NCBI GenBank assembly: GCA_942159475.1
Contig: OW804098.1
Coordinates: forward strand, 5,246,383-5,310,382
Source of the DNA: Sthenelais limicola
Taxonomy: Eukaryota; Annelida; Polychaeta; Phyllodocida; Sigalionidae
DNA length: 64,000 nt
Direction: 5' to 3'
The notes under the pieces were generated by a model, which was not told the DNA's origin, did not search any database, and worked only from the letters and a program-made list of their open reading frames with translations. Position numbers and translations under genes: made by a program. This document shows, in pieces, positions 1 through 9,871 of the stretch. Positions within the stretch are counted from its first letter, which is position 1, and the number at the start of each line of letters is the position of its first letter.

Positions 1-2
1 AG

Positions 3-3000
3 AAGGAGCAGATGGGTAACTTGCTAAACAGATATGAGAATGTATTCGTCGGCAGTGATAAAATGTTGGGTTTAACGACCAAATACGAACACCCCATAGA
101 GTTAAAGGCGGAGTACGTGCCAAAACAATTTCGGAGCTATAGGATTAATCCTAATATTAGAAGAGAAATGAAGCAGATTTTAGACGAACAAGTTGAGCAA
201 AATATTATAGAAAAGACAGATGAAAATTTGGAATTCACTAGCCCCGCTTTCTTAGTAGAAAAGGGCAGTTCTAAAGAGGGTAACAGAGCTTATAGGCTCG
301 TTACAGATTTCAGGCATCTGAATTCTCAGGTAAAAAGTCAATCAAAATCATTTCCTTGTGCAGAAGAATCCTTGCAAAATGTTGGGGAATTGCAGGGAAA
401 GTTCTTCAGCAAGCTGGATTGTTTTGGGGGTTTTAACCAGGTCCCAGTTTGTAAAGAACATAGGAAATTGAGTGCTTTTAGCACCCCCTTTGGGAACTAC
501 ATTTATAGGGTTATGCCTATGGGGCTGAAAACATCTCCAAAAGCTTTCCATGGAGTCGTGGAATCACTGTTGAAAGATCTACCGTCAACAATATGCTACA
601 TCGACGATGTATTGCTGGCAAACGCCAAGTGGGATGACCACTTGAGAGATCTTGAGAAAATATTTAAAATTTTTCTGGAGGCGAATATACTGTTCAAAAA
701 GCAAAAATGTTCTTTTGGATTACCCAGGGTACCTTTCCTAGGGTTTATGGTAGACGGAAGAGGTATAGCTCCGGATCCGGAAAAGGTGAAACCAATTGCA
801 ACCTATCCGGCACCAAAGAATGTGAAAGATCTTAGGGCTTTCAATGGTCTGGCCAACTATTACAGATCATTTATTTCAGATTTCAGCAAGGTAATGCAGC
901 CTCTGTACCAGTTGACTAAGGCAAAAGTCAAATATATTTGGTCGGAGGAGTGTCAGAGGGCTTTTGAGAAAATCAGACGTTCTATTTGTACTGAAGCTGT
1001 GCTGAAATACCCAGACTATAGCATCCCTTTCATAATAACAAGTGATGCAAGCTCAATAGCCCTAGGGGCATCGCTCTGGCAGCCTGATAGAGAAGGGTTT
1101 TTGAGACCAATTGCATTCGCAGGTAGAGGGTTAAATGCAGCCGAGATTTCATATTCAACAACGGACCGTGAGCTGATAGGTACGAAATTTGCCCTAGAGA
1201 AATTTAAACATTATGTGGCTGGCTCAAAATTCAGAATTCTGACGGACCATGCAGCTTTACTGGCCCTAAATGCGAAGCAAAATTTAACAGGAAGGATGGC
1301 AAGATTAGTAGAATTTTTCAACCAGTTTGATTATTCCATTGAGCATTTGAAAGGCCGTCTAAACATCACAGCTGATGTTTTGAGCAGAAGGGAATACCCA
1401 GTGGAGAAAATAGTGGCAGAACCGAAAGAGGAGTCAGAAAAGAGGCAGATTTCTTTCCATCCCATAGATGCCGTAAAATCGTTCAGGGAAGATGATTACC
1501 TGGAGAATTATCCAATTAAAAAGCATAAGTACAGGTCCATTTTAAAGCAGGAAAGTTATCGTATTGAAACAGCTGTGAAAAAACCAACAGGGTTATCAGA
1601 TAGGGTCGCAGTCTCGTGTCATGAAGGTGACACGCCCCCCGAGGCGTCAATTGATAAGGACCATATCAGCCACGCCACCGTGATGGCGGTAACCACCCGT
1701 GAAACAACAAGAGCTGGTACTGTCAACAGCAAATTAAAAGCTGGCCTCATTGAGGAGGATAAAACTATAAGTAATGCAGGGGGAAAGAAAAATGAGAATA
1801 GCAAATGTTCAGGGAAAAGAACAAGTTCACATAGGAATACTGACAGATTTTTCTATGGTACATCGAACCCCGAAATAGATTGTCCTTTGGATACTGTAGA
1901 GCTGAGGCAAGAACAGGGTGACGACCAGTTTTGTGCTCAAATGAAAGATTACTTGAATGATCGAAAACTGCCAGAAAATAAAAAGCAGGCAAAGGAAATA
2001 TTGAATAGTCACGAGCAATATTTTTATAACAATGATATTTTGTGCAGAGTGCCAAGATCAGCTGGTGGGAGAAGGTTTGAGAGTGAAATTCAGTTGGTCG
2101 TACCAAAGTCGTGTGTGGATAAACTAATGAAGATTACACATACTAGACCTTTGGGGGGCCATATGGGTATTATTAAAACTTTGACAGCCATCCGGCGAAA
2201 TTTTTTCTGGCCATCGATGGTGAAAGATATTAACAATTACATCTCAACTTGCGATCCGTGCCTAAGGGCTAAGAAGATGAAGAACCCCATCAAACTCCCG
2301 ATGACTATCAGAGATAGATCACCTGCACCCTTTTCTCATCTAGTAATCGATGCTATGGGTCCAATGACCACTACAACAAGTGGTAATAAGTATATACAAC
2401 TGTGTTTTGATTTTTATAGCCGTTTCGTCATCGGCTGGGCCTGCAAGGCTATTGATGCTTCAAGCCTGAAGCGAGACTTTTACAAAAATGTGATCTGCAG
2501 AGTGGGAGTACCTAGCAATCTGTTTTCAGACAATGGAGCCTGTTACATATCAAGTGAATTCAAGGATTTTTGCAAATCCTTTGGAATTAAGCAGGTTTTC
2601 TCCAGTGCGTATAGGGCTCAGACTCAGGGATTATGTGAGAGAGGAAATCAGAGCACAATAGAACATATACGGACATTTATTTCCAAAAACCAGCGTGATT
2701 GGGATCAATACCTAGAATCGATTCTTTTCGCCCTTAACACGACCGACAGCTACAGCCTGGCTTGCACCCCGTATATGATGGTCCATGGCCGGGATGCGGT
2801 AACGCCCAGCGACGTGGCGCTCGGTATGATTACCGAAGAAAATAAATCGGTGAAAGAACATCTATTAGATATAGTTTCAAGGCAGAATCGAGCTGCCAGG
2901 AAAGCTTCAGAAAGTCTAGAGAAAACACAGGAGAAAATGAAGACCAGGCACGATTCCACACTAAGAGAGGGAAATATAGAGCCTGGTACCATTGTGTACG

Positions 3001-3290
3001 TGAAGGTCCATCGATTGATGGACATGAATTGCTCGAAGAAGCTCCAAGACGTTTTTTGTGGGCCCTATTTGGTTAGGAAAGTTAATAAATGCACCGCAAA
3101 GTTGAGGAGGATGAGCGATGGGCAAGATTTGAAGAGAAACGTACATTTATCACATCTCAAACCTGTGAGAAGCAACTTGACCGATGACTTTTTGAGGAAG
3201 CTGGACAGGGAATTCGATCTAGATGCATTAACATACAACCTGGAAGAACAGGTTTCAGATACCCCAGCTGTCGGGAGAGGACAGGTTTAG
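3..3290 (+). CDS. Pol polyprotein (RT-RNase H-integrase), 5'-partial
   Basis: The frame is open from the first bases of the window, so the ATG at 12 need not be the start; gag/protease would lie upstream. The RT palm shows SKLDCFGGFNQV, then MPMGLKTSPKAF and the catalytic YIDD near residue 195. RNase H follows, with TSDASS, TDRELIG and LTDHAALL acidic residues at about 345-415. The integrase has an HHCC zinc finger ending CDPCLRAK (about residue 755), then the catalytic D in VIDAMG, D in SDNGACY and E in GLCERG. It ends with a GPY/F-type module (CGPYLVRKV). RT copies the element RNA, RNase H removes it and integrase inserts the cDNA. A spacer of about 165 residues, rich in charged and polar residues, separates RNase H and integrase. 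The RT is Ty3/gypsy type but its palm motifs differ from the common GYHQI/MPFGL pattern, so the clade is uncertain. Confidence 0.93.
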   Translation, partial: KEQMGNLLNRYENVFVGSDKMLGLTTKYEHPIELKAEYVPKQFRSYRINPNIRREMKQILDEQVEQNIIEKTDENLEFTSPAFLVEKGSSKEGNRAYRLVTDFRHLNSQVKSQSKSFPCAEESLQNVGELQGKFFSKLDCFGGFNQVPVCKEHRKLSAFSTPFGNYIYRVMPMGLKTSPKAFHGVVESLLKDLPSTICYIDDVLLANAKWDDHLRDLEKIFKIFLEANILFKKQKCSFGLPRVPFLGFMVDGRGIAPDPEKVKPIATYPAPKNVKDLRAFNGLANYYRSFISDFSKVMQPLYQLTKAKVKYIWSEECQRAFEKIRRSICTEAVLKYPDYSIPFIITSDASSIALGASLWQPDREGFLRPIAFAGRGLNAAEISYSTTDRELIGTKFALEKFKHYVAGSKFRILTDHAALLALNAKQNLTGRMARLVEFFNQFDYSIEHLKGRLNITADVLSRREYPVEKIVAEPKEESEKRQISFHPIDAVKSFREDDYLENYPIKKHKYRSILKQESYRIETAVKKPTGLSDRVAVSCHEGDTPPEASIDKDHISHATVMAVTTRETTRAGTVNSKLKAGLIEEDKTISNAGGKKNENSKCSGKRTSSHRNTDRFFYGTSNPEIDCPLDTVELRQEQGDDQFCAQMKDYLNDRKLPENKKQAKEILNSHEQYFYNNDILCRVPRSAGGRRFESEIQLVVPKSCVDKLMKITHTRPLGGHMGIIKTLTAIRRNFFWPSMVKDINNYISTCDPCLRAKKMKNPIKLPMTIRDRSPAPFSHLVIDAMGPMTTTTSGNKYIQLCFDFYSRFVIGWACKAIDASSLKRDFYKNVICRVGVPSNLFSDNGACYISSEFKDFCKSFGIKQVFSSAYRAQTQGLCERGNQSTIEHIRTFISKNQRDWDQYLESILFALNTTDSYSLACTPYMMVHGRDAVTPSDVALGMITEENKSVKEHLLDIVSRQNRAARKASESLEKTQEKMKTRHDSTLREGNIEPGTIVYVKVHRLMDMNCSKKLQDVFCGPYLVRKVNKCTAKLRRMSDGQDLKRNVHLSHLKPVRSNLTDDFLRKLDREFDLDALTYNLEEQVSDTPAVGRGQV

Positions 3291-3987
3291 TTCCCATATT
3301 ATTTTAAGGAGAGACTGTGAGTGGAATTGTAATCAGTGAATGTTAATTTAGTCGCTTTGTCCCGTTCCAAGGGGAGAGAGGAGAATATGAGCTTTTATTC
3401 CAATTTCACTAATTATTCATTGCCTTTGTGTGGGGAAAAGTTTGGTCATCGAGGGCTGTATCACATGCAATGTCATGATCTGTTCTCAGTAGGGAAAAAG
3501 GGTGGTCCATGCACTCAGAATTTAAATCAGGCAACAGGTGGGTACAGGAAGAGTTTGTGAAATCCACACACATGGGGGTGACATCTGACTTTAGATTAAT
3601 ATTAATGAGACCTGGAGAGGACATCATCGGCTATGGAATCTCCTGGGAAAAGTCAAAATGTTGTCACTGTATAAGAGCCCTATACCTCAACTCAGTTACA
3701 AAGCTTTTAGGCTTCAGAGGGATAGGACCTACCCGTGGAAAATAGCAAACATCTTCTCTGTAAGAGCTCAACCCTCCTGCATCTAGCCTAGGATTAAGCT
3801 GGACCAGCCACAATGCCTGGCACCATTTTAATATGGTAGGTTATTTTCCCTGATATCTGCTCGCCTGAATTGGTATTTATTGCCATTTGTGTTCAGGTTA
3901 CCAAGCTTTCCTTACTTGTTACATTATATTAGGGGCTCGGTATTGAGTGAATCGGATAACAATTGCTTAACTTGTATTTTTTCTTTT
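3291..3987 (+). other. pol-env intergenic stretch
   Basis: Only short overlapping reading frames occur here and none looks conserved. The stretch ends in a pyrimidine-rich tract that leads into a good splice acceptor at about 3998, so it probably serves as intron for a spliced env transcript, as is known for errantiviruses. Confidence 0.4.
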
Positions 3988-4182
3988 TCACCCAATAGGG
4001 CTGCGATTGTTTTCGTATACGCCGCTCAGGCAGACTATACATTTCGGCAAAACTATGGTGTCGTGTTTAAACAATTGCCCGGAAGGCTAAACACACGAGT
4101 TGGCACGCACACCGTCACCCTAAAATTGCAATTAGATATTCCCAGACCCAGCAGCCACAGGTTGAAGCGTGAGGAACCATAA
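3880..4182 (+). pseudogene. Env N-terminal segment, separate frame
   Basis: The segment from about 4000 reads as a secreted or ectodomain N-terminus: a hydrophobic run AAIVFVYAAQA that could end a signal peptide, then YGVVFKQLPGRLNTRVGTH. The pattern of a G-V-x-F-x-x-L strand followed by a T-rich strand resembles the start of F-like (baculovirus F/errantivirus) envelope proteins. It stops at 4180-4182, overlapping the main env frame by 14 nt in another frame. Either a frameshift mutation broke env here or splicing joins the two parts. The ATG at 3880 lies before the acceptor and is probably not the true start. Confidence 0.5.
3972..3999 (+). promoter_or_regulatory. Putative env splice acceptor
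   Basis: A T-rich tract (tattttttctttttcaccc) is followed by AATAG and then GG. It lies at the head of the env N-terminal coding segment. Errantivirus env is expressed from a spliced subgenomic RNA, so this fits, but the donor would lie outside the window. Confidence 0.45.
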
Positions 4183-6529
4183 TTATCATTCCCTTAATTC
4201 GACTAATATAAAGGTATCCGAGTTCCATGATCTGCTATTGAAATCAAATTTGGACACATACGGAAAGATTGATAGAGTTTTACACAGCTTTAGACACACC
4301 AGAACAAAGCGAAGGGGGGTCCAGATCATTGGAAACGTATTAAGAGAGACAATAGGAGTGGCGACAGAGCCTGAGTTCAATCTTTTGGCCTCGGATATGG
4401 CTGAAATTATAAAAGTTATGAAGGCATCGGCAGAGGAGAACATCGACAGAGATAACATTATTTTAATTCTGGCTGAAAGATCCCATACACTGGCTTCATT
4501 CCTTAATAAACACGTAGAAGAGGTATTTGATATTATTACCAACATAACAGAAGTTACTAAGACGGCTTTTGAGTACACTATTGAGTCACAATCGGTCACC
4601 TCCAGCACTCTGAGCAGCTTAATACGACTTACAGAGCAGCTGGCGGGGATAGCTGCTCAATTGCAGTACCAACACGCCTCCAACAAATTGTTGGATGCTT
4701 TAATCGAACTGCAGGCAGGAAAATTGCCTGCTCTGATTATGACTAAAGATAATTTGATATCATGTGTGGACGATTTGAGATTAAAATTAGAAGAAAAAGT
4801 AGAAAATATTAGACCTTTGGGAAGCTATGAGTATTGGAGATCACAGGCCAGAACGAACATGATGAACAATACGCTTACAATTACTCTGCCTTTGTCATTT
4901 GCATATGCTCAGTACTACTACCGGCTATATGAGCCTATCGCGTTGCCAATTCCGATTGACGCTCAAAATCACTCAGGAATGGGATATACTAAACTAGATA
5001 TGCCAGAACACATCGTTCTAGGATGGGGCTCAAATAGCCAACATTATTTAATTTCCTCACGCAGAGAACTGGGCGACTGTGTAACAATGAGCCACGATAT
5101 CACGTGTCCAGGAGGCATACTGGAATTTGACATGGATGGAAAGTCATGTCTGGCCGCCATTATGGCAAATAAACGTGACAAGATTATGCGAAATTGTAAC
5201 TTTAAGACCTTTGTTAGAAGTAGGATAGAATCAACGTATGTACCACTGTCCCAGGGAGAGCATATTCTAATTAACCAAGGGTCTACAGCCATGTTCCATT
5301 GTGTCGGTAGACCATCTAGAACAGCTGAATTAGCTGTTTTCTCAATTCTAAATGTTCCTTGTGGGTGCAGCGCCACCATTGGTTCGGCCCACATCATGAC
5401 TAAACATGCACATTGCAATTCAAAATTAAACAATATCAACATTACCGCTAATGTCAATATGCCACTAGCGTGGGCGTTCAATATTGATATTGGCAACTTT
5501 TCAGGCGAGTCGAGGATCAGAAAAATTATACAACTACATTTCCCTTCAGGCAAATCTTTGGAAGAGGCACTTGCTCACGTGCCAAGAGAACTTTTGGACG
5601 GAGGTTTGAACACTATCGAGATGGCAAAAGACTTAATAAAGAGAGATCAAGAAATAATCACAGCTTGGAACAAAATAGACTGGGCAGTGGCCGCGTTGAA
5701 GAAAAATTCAGCTATTGAATGGTTAGGTTTCATCATTTCCACATCGGCGGGTGTATTATCACTGTATATTTTATACAAATTAAACAGGTTGGCCTTGATC
5801 ATGTCTGTAGCCCACACCACTGAGGCTTATAACCTCACGAGGCTGGATATGAGGCCGATGAAGGTGGGAGTGACAAGGACAACCCACGCGCCGATGATAG
5901 CCGAAAGTACACTGGAGAAGCTAGCTTACAGACCAGACTGGGTGTCTATTGTCTTCTTTGTGCTGGTCGGCTTGTGGATTATTACCAAATTATGGAAATA
6001 TAGACAGATTTTTATTTCTTGTGTTAAATGTTTAAACCCTTTTAAAGATTTATGTGGCGATTGCTGCACAGGGGTCTGCGGAACGCAGATATTAGACCCT
6101 TTGTCTGCCTGGATTATCCTTAAAATCCAGACAGATAACAATATTATTTCTATTCGTTTGAGACAAATAATTGTGGAATCAAACTCTCTGAACAGGGCAG
6201 CTGCACCCAAAATTACTGGGATTGAGCTGCGGAGACCCTGCTTGTATGGCCACAAATTAGTCATACACTGGGTGGAGAGAATGATTATCCTCAGCAATTC
6301 GGAAAAATTCATAATAGATCTGCCTGTTGAAGCGAGCATAACGAGAACGGAATCCGAGCTTATTGAAAGGGCCACAAGGAGGCTGGACACTAGGTACGTG
6401 CTGCTGCTAGTATTCGGAAACGGGGAGAGGCTGCAGATCCCATGGATTGACAGTGCAGACGCGGAAAGGTGTATATCTATTTTTTTCCTTTTATTAATTC
6501 TTAAATACTTATTATTAGTTAATGTCTAA
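4169..6529 (+). CDS. Envelope (F-like class I fusion) protein, main part
   Basis: 786 residues. A basic furin-type site, RTKRR, lies at about residues 45-50, followed by a G-rich hydrophobic segment (GVQIIGNVLRETIGVA) in the position of a fusion peptide. A long helical region with heptad-like spacing (about 70-200) is followed by a cysteine-rich ectodomain (about 270-420) and a transmembrane segment (VSIVFFVLVGLWIITKLW, about 590-608). Another hydrophobic stretch lies near 517-535. This is the layout of errantivirus envelope proteins related to baculovirus F. The region after the membrane segment is unusually long (about 175 residues), opens with clustered cysteines (CVKC, CGDCCTGVCG) and ends with a second hydrophobic run. 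The frame lacks the N-terminal segment, which is in a different frame upstream, so the gene as seen is probably not functional unless spliced. Confidence 0.8.
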   Translation: MRNHNYHSLNSTNIKVSEFHDLLLKSNLDTYGKIDRVLHSFRHTRTKRRGVQIIGNVLRETIGVATEPEFNLLASDMAEIIKVMKASAEENIDRDNIILILAERSHTLASFLNKHVEEVFDIITNITEVTKTAFEYTIESQSVTSSTLSSLIRLTEQLAGIAAQLQYQHASNKLLDALIELQAGKLPALIMTKDNLISCVDDLRLKLEEKVENIRPLGSYEYWRSQARTNMMNNTLTITLPLSFAYAQYYYRLYEPIALPIPIDAQNHSGMGYTKLDMPEHIVLGWGSNSQHYLISSRRELGDCVTMSHDITCPGGILEFDMDGKSCLAAIMANKRDKIMRNCNFKTFVRSRIESTYVPLSQGEHILINQGSTAMFHCVGRPSRTAELAVFSILNVPCGCSATIGSAHIMTKHAHCNSKLNNINITANVNMPLAWAFNIDIGNFSGESRIRKIIQLHFPSGKSLEEALAHVPRELLDGGLNTIEMAKDLIKRDQEIITAWNKIDWAVAALKKNSAIEWLGFIISTSAGVLSLYILYKLNRLALIMSVAHTTEAYNLTRLDMRPMKVGVTRTTHAPMIAESTLEKLAYRPDWVSIVFFVLVGLWIITKLWKYRQIFISCVKCLNPFKDLCGDCCTGVCGTQILDPLSAWIILKIQTDNNIISIRLRQIIVESNSLNRAAAPKITGIELRRPCLYGHKLVIHWVERMIILSNSEKFIIDLPVEASITRTESELIERATRRLDTRYVLLLVFGNGERLQIPWIDSADAERCISIFFLLLILKYLLLVNV

Positions 6530-8073
6530 AAAGCCTTACAAAGCGGCCAACTTGGCTGGCAAAGCCGTTTAACTAGGTTGAGTCGGGAGACCGACCGGCC
6601 GCCCGGCGACAGAGCATACACGGCACGCGGCCGCGCAAGGCCGGGGAAGCCTCCTCGGGGGCAAATTGCCGAAAGTTCACAGTAGCATTGTAGTCATGAT
6701 ATATTTTCCGGGCCCGCGGCATTGAAATACACCACCTGTTGCCACTACTCCATAGAGAATACATTGCGCGACTCGCACAGGTGCTCTCTCCGACGTCCGC
6801 GCTTTTGAGTTAGGCAGGGCTCGGCCCGCTCGTATTGCTGTCAGGCTAGACGAGGCGTATAGCCAACTCCATTATGTATTATCAGTGCCTGTATTTGGCC
6901 GTATGCAAAGATCTTCCAGATCGTTAATATTTTTTTTGTCTAACTTAATCTGTAAATGAAAAGCAGAACTGGTCTGATATGTTTTGGGAAGCATTTTTAT
7001 TTATGTTTTGACTCAGTTCCATATCGCAATTCTCACCCAGAGACCAATGGGACCTTCCTACCGATTGATTGAATGTATTTGGTTAAAAACATGCCATTGG
7101 ATTTCTTGTTTTCACACGATTTAATGTGCGATTTAAATGTAATTGAATTGCAGTGAGGCATCGACGGACCAACCAGGTGCTACCCTGATGGCCCTTGGGG
7201 AAAGCCATGCTTGAGGATAGCATCGTGGACATTGCAATTTCCGCAGACATGCGTCGTCATAACAGGGAGCACTTCCTACACGACCATATTCGTATATACT
7301 ACACGGCAGGGACATTAATCGGACATTGATATGTTGTCATATTGCTTGAACTTGCTTTGAAAATATTGGAGTGAAGGCCTCCCAGGCCACTGATTACTGC
7401 TTGTCGTAGGGGTCCGCAGTTTGTTCGTATTTAAATCATATTTTAACCTTTACGTAGTCAAAGAGTGAAGGCCTCACAGGCCGATTTCCATGTTGGATTT
7501 TATAACCTTTAACAGGAGATATGGATAAAGGGGAGATTTGTAATTCCCACGTCTTTATTAATATAGGTAGCCAGCTTTATTTTGTATTTAGGCTGATTCT
7601 TTGTCGTATAACTTAAAGAGACGGCAGCATCTACCCATGTTAACCCAGTAGTTTGACTAAAATGTTTTGGGACGAGTGGCACCACCTGGTGGGCATTACC
7701 GACACTTCCGCGCCTCGCGGAACGGTAGGCGATGTTGGTGAGCAAACCTCTATACAGGTTGATATACGTCGTTATGGGCGGCATGTTCAAAGGTACATTT
7801 TATTAAAATCTATTCTTTTATGTACAAGCGTTGGATGGTGACAGGAAAACGATTGGAATATTATTAATGTTAATCTCTTGATGGTTCATATAAGATGTTT
7901 AAGATTCTTCATTGCTTGAGGTCAGACTTGTATATTACAATATGATGTCTATTTAACTGATAAGCTCAAATGTTCCATTTATTACTTGAAAATCGAAAAA
8001 TACTCGACGATGTATTGCACTGACATTCATATTTCATTCCTTTTCACCTTTAGTCGTATTTTGCGATTAATTC
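6530..8073 (+). other. Long non-coding stretch between env and 3' LTR
   Basis: No credible coding frame. The first 350 bases are markedly GC-richer than the surroundings (ccggccgcccggcgac at about 6595). Two copies of a short palindromic unit, AGTGAAGGCCTC(C/A)CAGGCC, occur near 7372 and 7464. A stretch of 1.5 kb between env and LTR is long for this kind of element and may hold regulatory sequence or a captured fragment. Confidence 0.5.
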
Positions 8074-8084
8074 AGGGGGGGGGA
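8074..8084 (+). promoter_or_regulatory. Polypurine tract
   Basis: A run of ten G after CA, then AGATTA. It lies a few bases before the TGTTATATAGG that I take as the LTR start; this is the expected place for the plus-strand primer. Confidence 0.55.
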
Positions 8085-8089
8085 GATTA

Positions 8090-8512
8090 TGTTATATAGG
8101 CGTATAAGCCTCCCCCACACCTCCCATTGAGGTGTAAGGTTACTAACGTTAATGAATATGTATGTATACTACCAGGAGCGCCCAAGCTTCGATACCATTA
8201 AACACTCATACAAACACTACCATCGTGTGAGGGTCATTCTTACCTTTTCTCTATATTATCATTACAATAGCTCTTTAGGACTATATAACAATTTGAGCTC
8301 ATGTTGATTAGGCCGTCTCTCAGGCTGCATTAATATGGTCGACCTGAGAAAAACATAGGTTTTAATTGTTCCCACGTAATCTGCTAATTGTGTTAATCTG
8401 TTGAGAAAAGAGTTCTCCCCATGTGCAATAATATTTAATGACAGAGCCAGTGCCGGCTTTGTCCCTCCCGTCCCCTCCCTGTGCTGTGTATATCCTACGC
8501 CTATCAATAGTC
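8090..8512 (+). repeat. Probable 3' LTR
   Basis: It starts TGTTATATAGG just after the polypurine tract and ends around TCAATAGTCA where the minisatellite starts, giving TG...CA ends and about 420 bp. It contains a TATA-like ACTATATAAC near 8280. The matching 5' LTR is outside the window, so the ends are inferred. Confidence 0.4.
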
Positions 8513-8520
8513 ATAATCTC

Positions 8521-9470
8521 CAGTATTAGTCAGTGTTATTACTTACAATAGGGGGTTTGTACTAGCATTAGTCACTGTTAGAACTTACAATAGGGGGTTT
8601 GTATTAGCATTAGTCAGTGTTAGAACGTACAATAGGGGGTTTGTACTAGGATAAGTCATTGTTAGAACTTACAATAGGGGGTTTGTACTAGCATTAGTCA
8701 TTGTTAGAACTTACAATAGGGAGTTTGTACTAGCATTAGTCATTGTTAGAACTTACAATAGGGGGTTTGTACTAGCATTAGTCATTGTTAGAACTTACAA
8801 TAGGGGGTTTGTACTAGCATTAGTCATTGTTAGAACTTACAATAGGGGGTTTGTATTAGCATTAGTCATTGTTTGTCATTGTTAGAACTTACAATAGGGG
8901 GTTTGTACTAGCATTAGTCATTGTTAGAACTTACAATAGGGGGTTTGTACTAGCATTAGTCATTGATAGAACTTACAATAGGGGGTTTGTACTAGCATTA
9001 GTCAATGTTAGAACTTACAATAGGGGGTTTGTACTAGCATTAGTCAATGTTAGAACTTACAATAGGGGGTTTGTACTAGCATTAGTCATTGTTAGAACTT
9101 ACAATAGGGGGTTTGTACTAGCATTAGTCATTGTTAGAACTTACAATAGGGGGTTTGTACTAGCATTAGTCATTGTTAGAACTTACAATAGGGGGTTTGT
9201 ACTAGCATTAGTCATTGTTAGAACTTACAATAGGGGGGTTGTATTAGCATAAGTCAGGATTTGAACTTACAATAGAGGGTTAGTACTAGCATTAGTCAGT
9301 ATTTGAACTTACAATAGAGGGTTTGTACTAGCATTAGTCAATGTTAGAACTTACAATAGAGGGTTTGTACTAGCATTAGTCAATGTTAGAACTTACAATA
9401 GAGGGTTAGTACTAGCATTAGTCAGTATTTGAACTTACAATAGGGGGTTAGTATTAGCATAAGTCTCTGT
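8521..9470. repeat. Minisatellite 1, 42-bp unit
   Basis: About 22 head-to-tail copies of a 42-bp unit containing TTACAATAGGGGGTTTGTAC and TAGCATTAGTCATTGTTAGA. Central copies are nearly identical, while edge copies differ (for example AATAGAGGGTT from 9265). Because 42 is a multiple of 3 it yields a 127-residue repetitive open frame, which is not a gene. Each unit has one G5 run. Degenerate copies trail to about 9606. Confidence 0.95.
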
Positions 9471-9606
9471 AAGAGCTGACATTGTTAGATCATGCTATAT
9501 ACATTGGTTTGTGTCGGTGTGAGTCAATGCTAGAACTTTCTTTAGAATTTTTGTAATAACATTAGTCTCTGTTCCAACTACCAATAGGGGGTTTGTATCC
9601 GCAACT

Positions 9607-9870
9607 TGATTTGTTCATATCACATTACACATGCACTCAAGGCAATGAATGTAATAAATATTGAGATCATGCATTTCTAATGTATTTTCTAAGTGTATAT
9701 GCTGCCAACTGACAGTTAATCATTGTTATTTAGCAGTATTTAAGTATCTAGGGTAAAATACAAAGATCAGATACTAAGTGTTGTGATATGGGCCTTAACA
9801 GAAGTGTAGTGAACCCTTAAATCCTTGAATCCGGTCTATTCACAATGATCTTAGAACATCAGTTCATGTA
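9607..9870. other. Unique spacer between minisatellites
   Basis: AT-rich sequence with no coding or repeat signal that I can see; it separates the first and second arrays. Confidence 0.5.
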
Positions 9871-9871
9871 C

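Larger units (their letters stand above)
1..8512 (+). mobile_element. Ty3/gypsy-like endogenous retroelement with env, 5' end outside window
   Basis: Pol (RT, RNase H, integrase) is followed by an envelope-like gene, a 1.5-kb non-coding stretch, a polypurine tract near 8074-8084 and a probable 3' LTR. This is the order of an errantivirus-like (Metaviridae) element with env. The 5' LTR, gag and protease lie upstream of base 1, so completeness cannot be judged. Pol is uninterrupted over 1,090 codons, which suggests a fairly young insertion, but env is broken near its start. The right boundary is inferred from where the 42-bp minisatellite begins, because the partner LTR is not visible. Confidence 0.85.

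Noticed and set aside
8521..9470. CRISPR-like regular repeats
   Set aside because: Units are contiguous and the whole 42 bp repeats; there are no unique spacers, and the context is eukaryotic. It is a minisatellite.
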